A DNA stretch of 64,000 nt from Sphaerisporangium sp040649355 (GCF_043197795.1 NZ_JBICTU010000030.1:1-64000); one strand, 5' to 3'. Shown: positions 35,386 through 44,540, numbered from the stretch's first letter. Notes: generated from the sequence alone by a model not told the origin. Program-made: numbers and translations.

Positions 35386-36492
35386 ATGACAGACAAGGTA
35401 CGGGTCGCCATCGCGGGCCTCGGGTTCGGCGCCGAGTTCATCCCGATCTACCTGGCGCATCCGAACGCCGAGCTGGTCGCCGTGTGCCAGCGGTCAGAGG
35501 ACTCCCTCAACCGGATCGCCGACCGGTTCGGCATCGAGGGCCGGTACACCGACTACGACGCCATGCTGGAAGACCCGGACATCGACGCGGTGCACATCAA
35601 CACCCCGATCGGCGCCCACGCCGACCAGTCGGTGGCGGCGCTGGACGCGGGCAAACACGTGGCGTGCACGGTGCCGATGGCGGTCTCTCTGGAGGACTGC
35701 GCCCGGGTGGTCGCCGCCCAGGAGGCGTCGGGCAAGGCGTACATGATGATGGAGACCGCCGTCTACACGCGGGAGTTCCTGTACGCGAAGGAGCTGCTGG
35801 ACAGCGGCGCGCTGGGCCGCATCCAGTTCCTGCGCGGCGCCCACATGCAGGAGATGGCGGGCTGGCCGGACTACTGGCAGAGCATGGCGCCGATGCACTA
35901 CGCCACCCACGCGGTGGCGCCGCTGCTGGCGCTGGCCGGGGCGCGGGCCGCCTCGGTGCGCTGCGTGGGTTCGGGACGGGTCGGCGGTCGCGATCCCGAG
36001 TCCGGCCTGCACTTCGCCGTGGAGAGCGCGGTGTTCTCGCTGCGCGACTCCGACCTGGCGATGGAGGTCACGAGGTCCCTGTACGACGTCGCCCGCGAAT
36101 ACGTGGAGAGCTTCGACGTGTACGGCTCCCTGAGGAGCTACGAGTGGCAGCAGCTCGAACGGGAGCACCCCGTGGTCTTCATCGGTGAGGACGGCGAGCG
36201 GAGCGAGGTCCCCGACTTCGCCCGCCTGCTCCCCGAGGAGATCCGCCGCTTCACCACCAAGGGCGTCTACGACGCCGGCGACAACCAGCACCTGTCCTTC
36301 ACCCAGGGCGGCGGCCACGGCGGCTCCCACCCCCACCTGGCGCACGAGTTCCTGATGGCCGTCATCGAGAACCGCCGCCCCTTCCCCGACGTGTACGCCT
36401 CCGCCAACTGGACCAGCGCCGGAATCCGCGCCCACCAGTCGGCCCTGCGGGGCGTCGAACTCGACATCCCGGTGTACGGCGATGACGACTGA
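35386..36492 (+). CDS. Gfo/Idh/MocA family oxidoreductase, paralogue 1
   Basis: 368 residues. The N-terminal Rossmann fold has VAIAGLGFGAEFIPIY. The sequence corresponding to the catalytic EKP motif reads GKHVACTVPMAVS, so the usual Glu-Lys are Thr-Val. The C-terminal domain includes METAVYTREFLYAKEL, ATHAVAPLLALAG and GGHGGSHPHLAHEFLMA. It should use NAD(P) on a sugar or cyclitol, but the missing Lys leaves the chemistry unclear. The 3' end overlaps the DUF6807 gene by 11 bp. Confidence 0.9.
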   Translation: MTDKVRVAIAGLGFGAEFIPIYLAHPNAELVAVCQRSEDSLNRIADRFGIEGRYTDYDAMLEDPDIDAVHINTPIGAHADQSVAALDAGKHVACTVPMAVSLEDCARVVAAQEASGKAYMMMETAVYTREFLYAKELLDSGALGRIQFLRGAHMQEMAGWPDYWQSMAPMHYATHAVAPLLALAGARAASVRCVGSGRVGGRDPESGLHFAVESAVFSLRDSDLAMEVTRSLYDVAREYVESFDVYGSLRSYEWQQLEREHPVVFIGEDGERSEVPDFARLLPEEIRRFTTKGVYDAGDNQHLSFTQGGGHGGSHPHLAHEFLMAVIENRRPFPDVYASANWTSAGIRAHQSALRGVELDIPVYGDDD

Positions 36493-37321
36493 ACTGACCG
36501 CCCTCGCGGAAGCCGGCCGGGTCGGCGTCTTCCACACGGGCTCCCCGACCCCGATCGTGGTGCAGAACGCCATGCCCGGCAAGCGCCCGTTCATCCACCC
36601 GATCGTGGTGCCCGGCGGCACCGCGGCGGTCACCGAGGACGCGCCCGGCCACCACCCGTGGCAGCACGGCCTCTACGTCGGCCTCAACGACGTCAACGGC
36701 ATCGGCTTCTGGCTGGAGGGCCTGCGCCCCGCCAGCGCCGCCACCGACGGCACCTTCCACCCCAGCCTCCAGGGCGTCCCGAAGGCGCGGGACAACAGGG
36801 CGTGGTGGTCGGTCGGCACCGACTACCGCCACCCCGACGGCACCCTGCTCATGCTGGAGACCCAGGACTGGCTGCTCACCGACCACGGCGACCGCTACGA
36901 CCTGGACGTCGTGCTCACCTTCCAGGCGGAGGTCCCGCTGACGTTCGGCCAGTACCCGTATGGCGGTCTGTTCCTGCGCATGCCGTACCGCAAGGAGACC
37001 GGCGGTCACGCGGTCAACAGCGAGGGCCGGCGGGACGCGGCCGCGGAAGGGCGGCGGGCCCGCTGGGTGGCGGTGCGCATGGAGGTGCCCGGCCACACCG
37101 GCGAGGCGCAGGTCGCGGTGATGGACCACCCCGGCAACCTCGAACACCCCGTGCCCTGGCGGGTCGACAACGAATTCGGCATCGCGCCCAGCGCCTGCGT
37201 CGCCGGGCCGTGGACGCTCGGCGAAGGCGAGATCCGGGCCTTCCGGCACCGTGTCGCGGTGTTCGCCGAACCCGTCGGCACCGAGACCATCGACGAGATC
37301 TGGACGTCGTTCACCAAGTGA
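36482..37321 (+). CDS. DUF6807 (PmoA-like) family protein
   Basis: 279 residues. Family hallmarks: KRPFIHPIVVPGG, GHHPWQHGLYVGLNDVNG, MPYRKETGGHAVNSEGRRDA and FGIAPSACVAGPW. The family is a beta-rich fold often encoded beside Gfo/Idh/MocA genes and sugar transporters. The PmoA name refers to a supposed methane-oxygenase link that has no bearing here. Likely a sugar-processing accessory enzyme. It overlaps the upstream gene by 11 bp. Confidence 0.85.
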   Translation: MTTELTALAEAGRVGVFHTGSPTPIVVQNAMPGKRPFIHPIVVPGGTAAVTEDAPGHHPWQHGLYVGLNDVNGIGFWLEGLRPASAATDGTFHPSLQGVPKARDNRAWWSVGTDYRHPDGTLLMLETQDWLLTDHGDRYDLDVVLTFQAEVPLTFGQYPYGGLFLRMPYRKETGGHAVNSEGRRDAAAEGRRARWVAVRMEVPGHTGEAQVAVMDHPGNLEHPVPWRVDNEFGIAPSACVAGPWTLGEGEIRAFRHRVAVFAEPVGTETIDEIWTSFTK

Positions 37322-37329
37322 GGACCACG

Positions 37330-38283
37330 ATGAAGACGGCGATCGTCGCCACCCCGGAATTCGAGTGGCACTGGCCCTTCACGGCCGACCACCTGCTCAA
37401 CCTGCTGCCCGGAGCCACCCTGACCCGCCAGGCCACCCTGGAGGACCTCCCCGGGGACACCGAGCGGCTGATCTCCCTGGGCGTGCTGCCCACGGGGGAG
37501 GACCTCGACCGGTTCCCGGCGCTGGCCGAGATGTACGCCAGCTCCGGCTACCAGGCCCCGGCCGAGACGGGCGAACTGCTGAAGTCGCGGGGGATCCGGC
37601 AGCTCAAACTGCCGTCGGAGGGCTACTGGGGCCAATCGGTCTCCGAGTTCGCCCTCGGCCTGACGATCGGCGCGCTGCGGCGTATCCCGCAGACGCACCA
37701 CGAGATCATCCAGAGCCTCGGCCCGTGGAACCATCCCTACGGCCAGTACGCCGACGACCCCGACTTCACCGCGGGCACCGTGGAGGGCACGCGGGTGCGG
37801 ATCGTCGGCGCCGGCAACATCGCCAGCCGCTACGCCTCCTTCACCCACATGCTGGGGGCGGACGTCGCCGCCTGGGACCCGTTCGCCGCCGAGCCGTCCT
37901 TCCACCGGTCGGGCGCGCGCCGGGTCCACCACCTGGAGAACCTGCTCGCCGACGCGGAGATCTTCGCCCCGATGGTGCCGCTGCTGCCGAGCACCGAAGG
38001 GCTGGTCACCGCCGAGCACATCCGGGCCCTGCCCAAGGGCTGCCTGGTCGTGCTGGTGACCCGGGCGGCCGTCGTCGACATGCCGGAACTGCGCCGGCGG
38101 GTGCTCGCCGACGAGCTCAGCCTGGCCGCCGACGTGTTCGACGTCGAACCGGTGCCGCTGGACGACCCGCTGCTCGGACGGCGCAACGTCGTGCACACCC
38201 CGCACAACGCGGGGCGCACCCGCGAGTCCAACATCCGTCTCGCCGAGGCGCTGGCCGCGCTGTTCCCGGAGTCAGGGAGATGA
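37330..38283 (+). CDS. D-isomer-specific 2-hydroxyacid dehydrogenase family protein
   Basis: 317 residues. NAD-binding segment RIVGAGNIASRYA. Catalytic residues: Arg in VLVTRAAVVDMPEL, Glu in ADVFDVEPVPLDDPLL and His in VVHTPHNAGRTRE. The substrate-binding part includes LPSEGYWGQSVSEFALGLTI. It should oxidise or reduce a 2-hydroxy/2-keto acid. It lies 8 bp after the DUF6807 gene and overlaps the next gene by 4 bp, so all are one operon. Confidence 0.9.
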   Translation: MKTAIVATPEFEWHWPFTADHLLNLLPGATLTRQATLEDLPGDTERLISLGVLPTGEDLDRFPALAEMYASSGYQAPAETGELLKSRGIRQLKLPSEGYWGQSVSEFALGLTIGALRRIPQTHHEIIQSLGPWNHPYGQYADDPDFTAGTVEGTRVRIVGAGNIASRYASFTHMLGADVAAWDPFAAEPSFHRSGARRVHHLENLLADAEIFAPMVPLLPSTEGLVTAEHIRALPKGCLVVLVTRAAVVDMPELRRRVLADELSLAADVFDVEPVPLDDPLLGRRNVVHTPHNAGRTRESNIRLAEALAALFPESGR

Positions 38284-39281
38284 TCAAGGTCGCGGTGGCG
38301 GGACTGGGGTTCGGACGGCGGTTCGTCCCGATCTACCGTGACCATCCTCTGGTGTCGTCCGTGGTGGTGGCCGATCCGATCGAGGGTTCGTGCCTCGACG
38401 ACGTGCTGGCCGACCCCACGGTCGACGCGGTGCACATCGTCACCGGGCTGACCGACCGGGCCGACCACATCGTGGCCGCCCTGGAAGCGGGCAAGCACGT
38501 GGCGAGCACGGTGCCGATGGCCCTGTCGCTCATCGACATCGAGCGGGTGCTGAACGCCCGGGAGCTGGCCGGGACGACGTACATGATGATGGAGACCGCG
38601 GTCTACACGCGGGCCTGTCTGTACGCCGCGGGCCTCGCCTTCGGGGAGATCAACTACGCCCGGGGTGTGCACACCCAGGACATGACCGGCTGGCCCGGCT
38701 ACTGGCGCGGCCTGCCGCCCATGTACTACGCCACCCACGCGATCGCGCCCATCTTGCACCTGCTCGACGCCCCCGCCGCGGAGGTCGCCGCCCTCGGGGG
38801 CGGCCGGCTCCGGCCGGAGAACCGGGGCGACTACGGCAACGAGTTCGCCGTCGAGTCGGCGCTTGTACGGGTGGCGGGCAGGGACACGGTCGTCGAGCTG
38901 ACCCGCTCGCTCTACCAGGTCGCCCGCCCCTACGCCGAGACCTTCTCCGTCTATGGCGACCGGCTCGGTTTCGAATGGGACCGCGACATGGTCCTCCACA
39001 CACTCCAGCCTCCGACCGAGGTCAGGGGCCGCCAGGTCACGACCGAACCGGTGAGCCCGCCGGACCGGCCTGACCTGCTGCCCGAGGAGATCCGCGCGTA
39101 CACGAGCGGCGGCCACGACGGTTCGCATCCGCATCTCGTGCACGAATTCGTGTCCGCCGTCGTCGAGGGCCGCCCGCCCGTGATCGACCACACCCGGGCC
39201 GCGAACTGGACGGCAGTCGGCATCGCCGCCCACGCCTCGGCCCAACGCGGCGGAGTGCCCGTCGCGGTGCCCCCCTTCTGA
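38280..39281 (+). CDS. Gfo/Idh/MocA family oxidoreductase, paralogue 2
   Basis: 333 residues. Rossmann motif VAVAGLGFGRRFVPIY; EKP position again lost (GKHVASTVPMALS). Shared with paralogue 1: YMMMETAVYTR, ATHAIAPILHLLD, GGHDGSHPHLVHEF and ANWTAVGIAAH. The two are diverged duplicates flanking two other catabolic genes. The ATG overlaps the preceding stop (ATGA). Shorter than paralogue 1 by 35 residues, mostly by lacking a segment near 38-55. Confidence 0.9.
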   Translation: MIKVAVAGLGFGRRFVPIYRDHPLVSSVVVADPIEGSCLDDVLADPTVDAVHIVTGLTDRADHIVAALEAGKHVASTVPMALSLIDIERVLNARELAGTTYMMMETAVYTRACLYAAGLAFGEINYARGVHTQDMTGWPGYWRGLPPMYYATHAIAPILHLLDAPAAEVAALGGGRLRPENRGDYGNEFAVESALVRVAGRDTVVELTRSLYQVARPYAETFSVYGDRLGFEWDRDMVLHTLQPPTEVRGRQVTTEPVSPPDRPDLLPEEIRAYTSGGHDGSHPHLVHEFVSAVVEGRPPVIDHTRAANWTAVGIAAHASAQRGGVPVAVPPF

Positions 39282-39302
39282 CCGGCAAAAAAGGAGCCAG
39301 AT

Positions 39303-40694
39303 ATGGTCACACGTCGCCGTACGCTCGCGTTGGTGGCCGCGCTCACCCTGCTCGGCGGCTGCGCCGCAGAGCCCCCCGCGGTCAAGAACAACACGACCGT
39401 GCCCACCGCCGCCGCGGAGATCGGCGGCAAGGTCACGATGTGGTACGACCTCGATTCCAACGACGAGAAATCGGTCAAGGAATTCGAGAAATGGTATATC
39501 GAGCCGTACAAGAAGATGTATCCGAAGGTCACGGTCGACGCGATCGCCAGCACCGGCGGCACCCTCGCCCAGAAGGTCAAGACCGCCCTCGCGGCCGGAC
39601 GCGGCCCCGACTTCATCGAGACCCCCGGCTCCTCCACCGCCATTCCCTACGCCGAGGCGGGCTACCTCACCGACCTCGGCCCGCTCGCCGAGAAGGAGGG
39701 CTGGAAGAAACGCATCCTGCCATGGGCCTATGACATGGGCGTCATCGACGGGAAGTTCCTGGCCGTCCCGCTTTACTACGAGACCCTCGTCGTCTTCTAC
39801 AACAAGACCCTGTTCACCCAGAACGGCTGGACCCCGCCGACCGACCGCGCCTCCCTGGAGAAGCTCGCGGGCGAGATGCAGGCCAAGGGCATCGTGCCGT
39901 TCGTCAACGCCAACGCCACCTACCAGGGCGCGACCGACTGGCTGGTCAGCTCGTTCATGAACGGTGTGGCCGGCCCTGCCAAGATCAACCAGGCGCTCAC
40001 CGGCAAACTGCCCTTCACCGACCAGTCGTTCGTCGACTCGATCCAGCTCATGGCCGACTACTTCGGCAAGGGCTACTTCGCGGGCGGCGCCAAGCAGTAC
40101 TTCTCCCTCCAGGACCCGCAGAAGTACGCCATGTTCGCCAAGGGCAAGGCCGGCATGTACATCTCCGGGAGCTGGGAGTTCGGCGCCCTGGACAAGTACT
40201 TCAAGGAGGCGGGCTCCGAGTGGGCCGAGGCGCCACTGCCCCCGCTCGCGCCCGGCGTGCCCTCCGACGTCTACCCGCTGTCGGTCGGCGGCACCATGTC
40301 GATCAACGCGGCCTCCAAGAACCTCCCGGCCGCCGCCGCCTACCTGAGCTGGATGCTCTCGGACGTCACGACCATGTGGGAGGCCACCTCCCTGGGCCTG
40401 CGGGTGCCGCTCCCGATCACCTTCACCCAGGCCGACGTCCCCCCAGGTGTGGACCAGCGGATCGTCGACCACTACCAGAGGATCAACAGCGCCTCGCAGA
40501 AGGGCGCCGTCGGGTACACCACCTGGACCTCCTTCGGCGGTAAGGCCGAGCAGTACATCCTGGAGAACATCGACAAGGTGGTGAACGGCGACCAGTCGGC
40601 GGCGGCGTTCTGCGCCGGCCTCGACAAGGCCTTCAAGTCCGACGTCACCGCGGGCCTCATCCCGCCCGTCTACTCCACCTCCGCGACGGGCTGA
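39303..40694 (+). CDS. Extracellular solute-binding lipoprotein (family 1)
   Basis: 463 residues. Lipobox LLGGC after a basic start (MVTRRRTLALVAALTLLGGC), so the mature protein is a membrane-anchored lipoprotein. Binding-protein core: GKVTMWYDLDSNDEKSVKEF, GRGPDFIETPGSS, GKFLAVPLYYETLVVFYNKT, FAKGKAGMYISGSWEFGAL. AAAAAAGGAGCCAG precedes the ATG. It is the last gene of the Gfo/Idh operon, although its permeases lie 5 kb upstream; its original place seems to be marked by the remnant at 32259. Confidence 0.92.
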   Translation: MVTRRRTLALVAALTLLGGCAAEPPAVKNNTTVPTAAAEIGGKVTMWYDLDSNDEKSVKEFEKWYIEPYKKMYPKVTVDAIASTGGTLAQKVKTALAAGRGPDFIETPGSSTAIPYAEAGYLTDLGPLAEKEGWKKRILPWAYDMGVIDGKFLAVPLYYETLVVFYNKTLFTQNGWTPPTDRASLEKLAGEMQAKGIVPFVNANATYQGATDWLVSSFMNGVAGPAKINQALTGKLPFTDQSFVDSIQLMADYFGKGYFAGGAKQYFSLQDPQKYAMFAKGKAGMYISGSWEFGALDKYFKEAGSEWAEAPLPPLAPGVPSDVYPLSVGGTMSINAASKNLPAAAAYLSWMLSDVTTMWEATSLGLRVPLPITFTQADVPPGVDQRIVDHYQRINSASQKGAVGYTTWTSFGGKAEQYILENIDKVVNGDQSAAAFCAGLDKAFKSDVTAGLIPPVYSTSATG

Positions 40695-40705
40695 CCGACC
40701 CCCCC

Positions 40706-40735
40706 GGCTGCCGGTCCTGCTCAGGACCGGCAGCC
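40706..40735 (+). terminator. Terminator of the sugar operon
   Basis: Perfect 13-bp stem GGCTGCCGGTCCT / AGGACCGGCAGCC with a 4-nt loop, 12 bp after the binding-protein stop. Confidence 0.85.
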
Positions 40736-41134
40736 CCTCCCACGCGAGGGCGGCGCCGCGGCGGTGGCGACGACCGCGAGCGAGGTCTTCAGGAGTGTTG
40801 GCTTCATGCCGGGCGTCCTGCCCACCGGACGACGTCCGATACGGTCTTCGGGGGTCGCTTCCGCCCCTGGACGGGCCCTGCCGGCCCGGCCGACGGGCGG
40901 GCCGCGCATCGCGGCCGGTCTGACCCCGGGCAGTCTCAAGTAAACTTCCTCTCCCGTAAGCGTGAAAAGGCCGTCCTCACATCGAGGACGGGGTTCTCGT
41001 ACGCCGAAAGGCACCGCGCCGGGGCGGGAACACCACCGGTACGGGCCCCCGGTGGGCGGGAAGCATGCTGCGACAGTGGAACATGGTGTCAACACCGATC
41101 CCATGCGCGTCCGTCCGGAACGAGGAGCTCGATC
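40736..41134 (+). promoter_or_regulatory. Long intergenic region and probable structured 5' leader of the DEAD-box gene
   Basis: No gene is supported in this 400-bp stretch. AT-richer sequence near 40938-40950 (TCAAGTAAACTTCC) could be a promoter. A hairpin CCGTCCTC-N5-GAGGACGG lies at 40971-40991 in the putative leader. Long leaders are common for cold-induced RNA helicases. No known riboswitch class is recognised. Confidence 0.4.
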
Positions 41135-42814
41135 ATGACCCCCAACGCCACCGAAGACTCGACGGGCTTCGCTGACCTGGGGCTGCGTGCCGAGCTTCTG
41201 CGCTCGCTCACCGGTCTCGGGTACGAGGAGCCGACGCCGATCCAGCGCGAGGCCATCCCGCCGCTGGTGGAGGGCCGTGACCTGCTCGGGCAGGCCGCGA
41301 CCGGCACCGGCAAGACGGCGGCGTTCGCCCTGCCGATCCTCCAGCGGATGCCCGCGGGCAGGAGCTCGGGGTCGCCGATCGCGCTCGTGCTGGTGCCCAC
41401 GCGCGAGCTGGCCGTCCAGGTCTCAGAGGCCGTCCACCGCTACGGCCGCGACCTCGGCGCCCGCGTCCTGCCGATCTACGGCGGGCAGCCGATCGGGCGG
41501 CAGCTCAGGGAGCTCCAGCGAGGGGTGGACGTCGTCGTCGCGACCCCCGGGCGGGCGCTCGACCACATCGGCCGCAAGACGCTCCACCTGGACGCCCTCC
41601 AGATCGTCGTCCTCGACGAGGCCGACGAGATGCTCGACATGGGGTTCGCCGACGACATCGAGGCGATCCTCCAGGAGACCCCCCAGGCCCGCCAGACCGT
41701 CCTGTTCTCCGCCACGATGCCGCCGCGCATCAACTCCATCGCCCGCCAGCACCTCAACGACCCGGTGCGCATCCAGATCGAGCGCGAGTCCGCCACCGCC
41801 GGGGAGTCCCCGCGCGTACGGCAGAGCGCTTACATGGTGCCGAGGGCGCACAAGCCCACGGCCCTCGGAAGGGTGCTCGACGTCGAGGCGCCCGAGGCCG
41901 CCATCGTGTTCTGCCGCACCCGCGAGGAGGTCGACCAGCTCACCGAGACCATGAACGGCCGCGGCTACCGCGCCGAGGCGCTCCACGGCGGCATGGGCCA
42001 GGAACAGCGCGACCGCGTCATGGCGCGGCTGAGGAGCGGTACGGCCGACCTGCTGGTCGCCACGGACGTGGCCGCGCGCGGGCTCGACATCGAGCAGCTC
42101 ACGCACGTGGTCAACTACAACGTCCCCTCCGCTCCGGAGTCCTACGTCCACCGCATCGGCAGGGTCGGGCGCGCGGGCCGCGAGGGCGTGGCCATCACGC
42201 TCGCGGAGCCCCGCGAGCACCGCATGCTCAAGACGATCGAGCGGGTCACCAAGAGCAGGATCACGGTCGAGAAGGTCCCCACGGTCGCCGACCTGCGGGC
42301 GCGCCGCCTGGAGCTGACGCGCTCCGCCCTGGAGGAGAGCATCCTTGAGGACGACCTGGAGCACTTCCGCGTCGTGGTCGACACGCTCGCCGACGAGTTC
42401 GACCTCGTGGAGATCGCGATGGCGGCGGTGAAGCTGGCGCACGAGGCCAGCGGCGCCGCGGCCGACGAGGAGGAGATCCCCGACGTCCCGGTACGTCCCG
42501 AGCGCGAGGGCCGGCCGCGCCGCGAGCCCGGCGGGCGCGACGAGCGACGCGGGCGCGGGCCGTCCAGCGGCATGACCCGCATCTTCATCGGCGCGGGCCG
42601 CAGCGCCGGGGTCCGGCCGCAGGACCTGGTCGGCGCGATCGCCAACGAGTCACGGCTCAGCGGCCGGGACATCGGCGCGATCGAGATCGCCGACCGCTTC
42701 TCGCTCGTCGAGGTCCCCGACCACTCGACGGACGACGTCATCTCGGCACTACGCCAGACCACCGTCAAGGGCCGCAAGGTCACCGTCCGCCGCGAGCGCT
42801 TCGAACCCCGCTAG
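41135..42814 (+). CDS. DEAD-box ATP-dependent RNA helicase (DeaD/DbpA-like)
   Basis: 559 residues. Q motif YEEPTPIQREAIPPLVEG, motif I ATGTGKTAAF, Ia PTRELAVQ, II VVLDEADEML, III FSATMP, IV-VI including ATDVAARGLDIEQL and HRIGRVGRAGREG. A basic Arg/Gly-rich linker (about 440-475) leads to a C-terminal DbpA-type RNA-binding domain (MTRIFIGAGRSAGVRPQDLVGA). It should remodel rRNA or mRNA. GAGGAG precedes the ATG. Confidence 0.95.
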   Translation: MTPNATEDSTGFADLGLRAELLRSLTGLGYEEPTPIQREAIPPLVEGRDLLGQAATGTGKTAAFALPILQRMPAGRSSGSPIALVLVPTRELAVQVSEAVHRYGRDLGARVLPIYGGQPIGRQLRELQRGVDVVVATPGRALDHIGRKTLHLDALQIVVLDEADEMLDMGFADDIEAILQETPQARQTVLFSATMPPRINSIARQHLNDPVRIQIERESATAGESPRVRQSAYMVPRAHKPTALGRVLDVEAPEAAIVFCRTREEVDQLTETMNGRGYRAEALHGGMGQEQRDRVMARLRSGTADLLVATDVAARGLDIEQLTHVVNYNVPSAPESYVHRIGRVGRAGREGVAITLAEPREHRMLKTIERVTKSRITVEKVPTVADLRARRLELTRSALEESILEDDLEHFRVVVDTLADEFDLVEIAMAAVKLAHEASGAAADEEEIPDVPVRPEREGRPRREPGGRDERRGRGPSSGMTRIFIGAGRSAGVRPQDLVGAIANESRLSGRDIGAIEIADRFSLVEVPDHSTDDVISALRQTTVKGRKVTVRRERFEPR

Positions 42815-42911
42815 CCGGCGCGGCGGGGCGTGCCGGGCGGCCCGCCCGGGCCGCCAGGTCACCGGCAACGAACTCGCGCTTCGGCTCCAGACCCGCGGGA
42901 GGCGCCTGCCG

Positions 42912-43925
42912 TCAGGCCAGGGCGTTGACGGTGGCGCCGAAGACGGCGGGAAGGCGGTGCGCCGCCGGCACGATCAGCCGGGCCGAGCCCGAACGGCGGC
43001 GCGCGGCCAGCAGCGCCCCGGTGAGCAGCCGGTGGCGCAGCGACAGGCGCCGCCACGCACGCTCGTACGCCTCGGGCCGTCCCGCGCGCAGGCAGCCGAC
43101 CAGCGCACGCGCGGACAGCAGCCCCAGGGAGACCCCCTCGCCGGTGAGCGCGTCCATGTAGCCGGCCGCGTCGCCGACCAGCAGCACGCGCCCGGCGACG
43201 CGGGCGCGTGCGCGCTGCCGGAGCGGCCCGGCGCCGCGCACCGAGGTGGCGTGGGGTCCGTCCAGCAGGGCCAGCAGCGCGGGGAACCCCGCCAGGTGCT
43301 CGTCGTAGCCTCGGCGCTCGGAGCTGAGCACGGCCACCCCGACCAGTTCCTCTCCCACCGGGGTCACGTACGCCTCGGCGCGCGCCGCCCAGTGCACTTC
43401 GACGAAGTCCGACCAGGGCGCGATGCGGTAGTGCCTGCGGAGCCCATAGCGGCGCGGGGCGCGGGCCGGCAGCTCAAGCCCGAGCAGGCCGCGCAGCGGG
43501 GAGTGCAGCCCGTCGGCGGCGACCAGCCAGCGGGCCCGCATCCCCGCCGCCTCGACCGAGTCCGTGTGCTGCCGCACACCGTCCACCCGGTCCTGGACGA
43601 TCTTCACGCCCACCTCCGCCGCCCGCCCGGCCAGCGCGGCGTGCAGGGTGGTGCGGCGGACCCCGAGCCCCTGACCCTCGCGGAACGCCGCCTGCGCGCG
43701 GTGCCGCTCGTCGACGTACCGGATCCCGCGCAGCGGCCAGCCCTCCACGTGGGCGCCGAGGGAACGCAGCGCCGCGACCCCGGTGGGCATCAGACCCTCG
43801 CCGCACGCCTTGTCCACCGGAGCCGACCGGGGCTCGACCACCACGGCCTCCATCCCCGCCAGCGCGGCGTGGATGGCCGTCGCCAGGCCCGCCGGCCCGC
43901 CCCCGGCGACCAGCACGTCGATCAC
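42912..43925 (-). CDS. FAD-dependent monooxygenase, SrsC-like
   Basis: 337 residues. N-terminal Rossmann VLVAGGGPAGLATAIHAALA, GEGLMPTGVAAL, and the second FAD motif VLLVGDAAGYMDALTGEGVS. The fold is that of PHBH/geranylgeranyl-reductase-like flavoproteins. Last gene of a three-gene operon with a type III PKS and an isoprenylcysteine-type methyltransferase. By analogy with srsABC of Streptomyces griseus it would hydroxylate an alkylresorcinol ring to an alkylquinone precursor. The GTG start overlaps the methyltransferase stop by 4 bp. Confidence 0.88.
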   Translation of the reverse strand: MIDVLVAGGGPAGLATAIHAALAGMEAVVVEPRSAPVDKACGEGLMPTGVAALRSLGAHVEGWPLRGIRYVDERHRAQAAFREGQGLGVRRTTLHAALAGRAAEVGVKIVQDRVDGVRQHTDSVEAAGMRARWLVAADGLHSPLRGLLGLELPARAPRRYGLRRHYRIAPWSDFVEVHWAARAEAYVTPVGEELVGVAVLSSERRGYDEHLAGFPALLALLDGPHATSVRGAGPLRQRARARVAGRVLLVGDAAGYMDALTGEGVSLGLLSARALVGCLRAGRPEAYERAWRRLSLRHRLLTGALLAARRRSGSARLIVPAAHRLPAVFGATVNALA

Positions 43926-44476
43926 GCCGTCGCCTCGCGCGCGGCGGCCCCCGGACCCGGCGCCAGGGTCGCGAGGGCCGCGTTCTCGCAGCGGACGCGC
44001 ACCACCATCAGCGCGGCGTTGAGCACGGTGAAGACCACGGCGGTCACCCACGCGCCGTGTACCAGGGGCAGCGCCGCGCCCTCCATGGCGACCGCCACGT
44101 AGTTGGGGTGGCGCGCCCACGCGAGCCGGTACGGCCCGCGCGCGACGAGCGACAGGCCGGGCACCACGATGACCTCGGTGTTCCACTGCGGTCCGAGCGA
44201 CGTGATACACCACCAGCGCAGGCCCTGGGCCGCGACGACCAGGGCGAGCATCGGCCAGCCCAGGGCCGGTACGAAGGGCCGGTCCGCGAGGCCCGCCTCC
44301 AGCAGGCAGCCGGCGAGCAGGCCGGTGTGCAGGGCGACCATCCAGGGATAGTGACCGCGCCCGAAGACGCGCCCGCCCCGGGCGAGACTCCAGCGCGCGT
44401 TGCGCCGGGCGACCACCAGCTCGGCGAGACGCTCGGCGCCGACGAGCAGGACGAGCAGCAGGTACCAGGACGACAT
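43922..44476 (-). CDS. Isoprenylcysteine-carboxyl-methyltransferase-like membrane protein, SrsB-like
   Basis: 184 residues with four or five membrane helices. The ICMT signature is in the C-terminal half: ARGPYRLAWARHPNYVAVAMEG, with conserved Arg/His-Pro-Asn-Tyr, then VRCENAAL. The start at 44476 (MSSWYLLLVLLVGAERLAEL) was chosen over an upstream in-frame ATG at 44533. In srs-type operons this enzyme O-methylates the phenolic lipid made by the type III PKS. Confidence 0.88.
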   Translation of the reverse strand: MSSWYLLLVLLVGAERLAELVVARRNARWSLARGGRVFGRGHYPWMVALHTGLLAGCLLEAGLADRPFVPALGWPMLALVVAAQGLRWWCITSLGPQWNTEVIVVPGLSLVARGPYRLAWARHPNYVAVAMEGAALPLVHGAWVTAVVFTVLNAALMVVRVRCENAALATLAPGPGAAAREATA

Positions 44477-44540
44477 GCCCTGAGACGATACGGGTCCGAT
44501 CACCAGGGGGACAGTCTGCAGCGGCGGCGACACTTCGCCC

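Noticed and set aside
37830..40472. 880-codon open frame on the minus strand
   Set aside because: Antisense to three well-supported sugar-locus genes; no recognisable domain.
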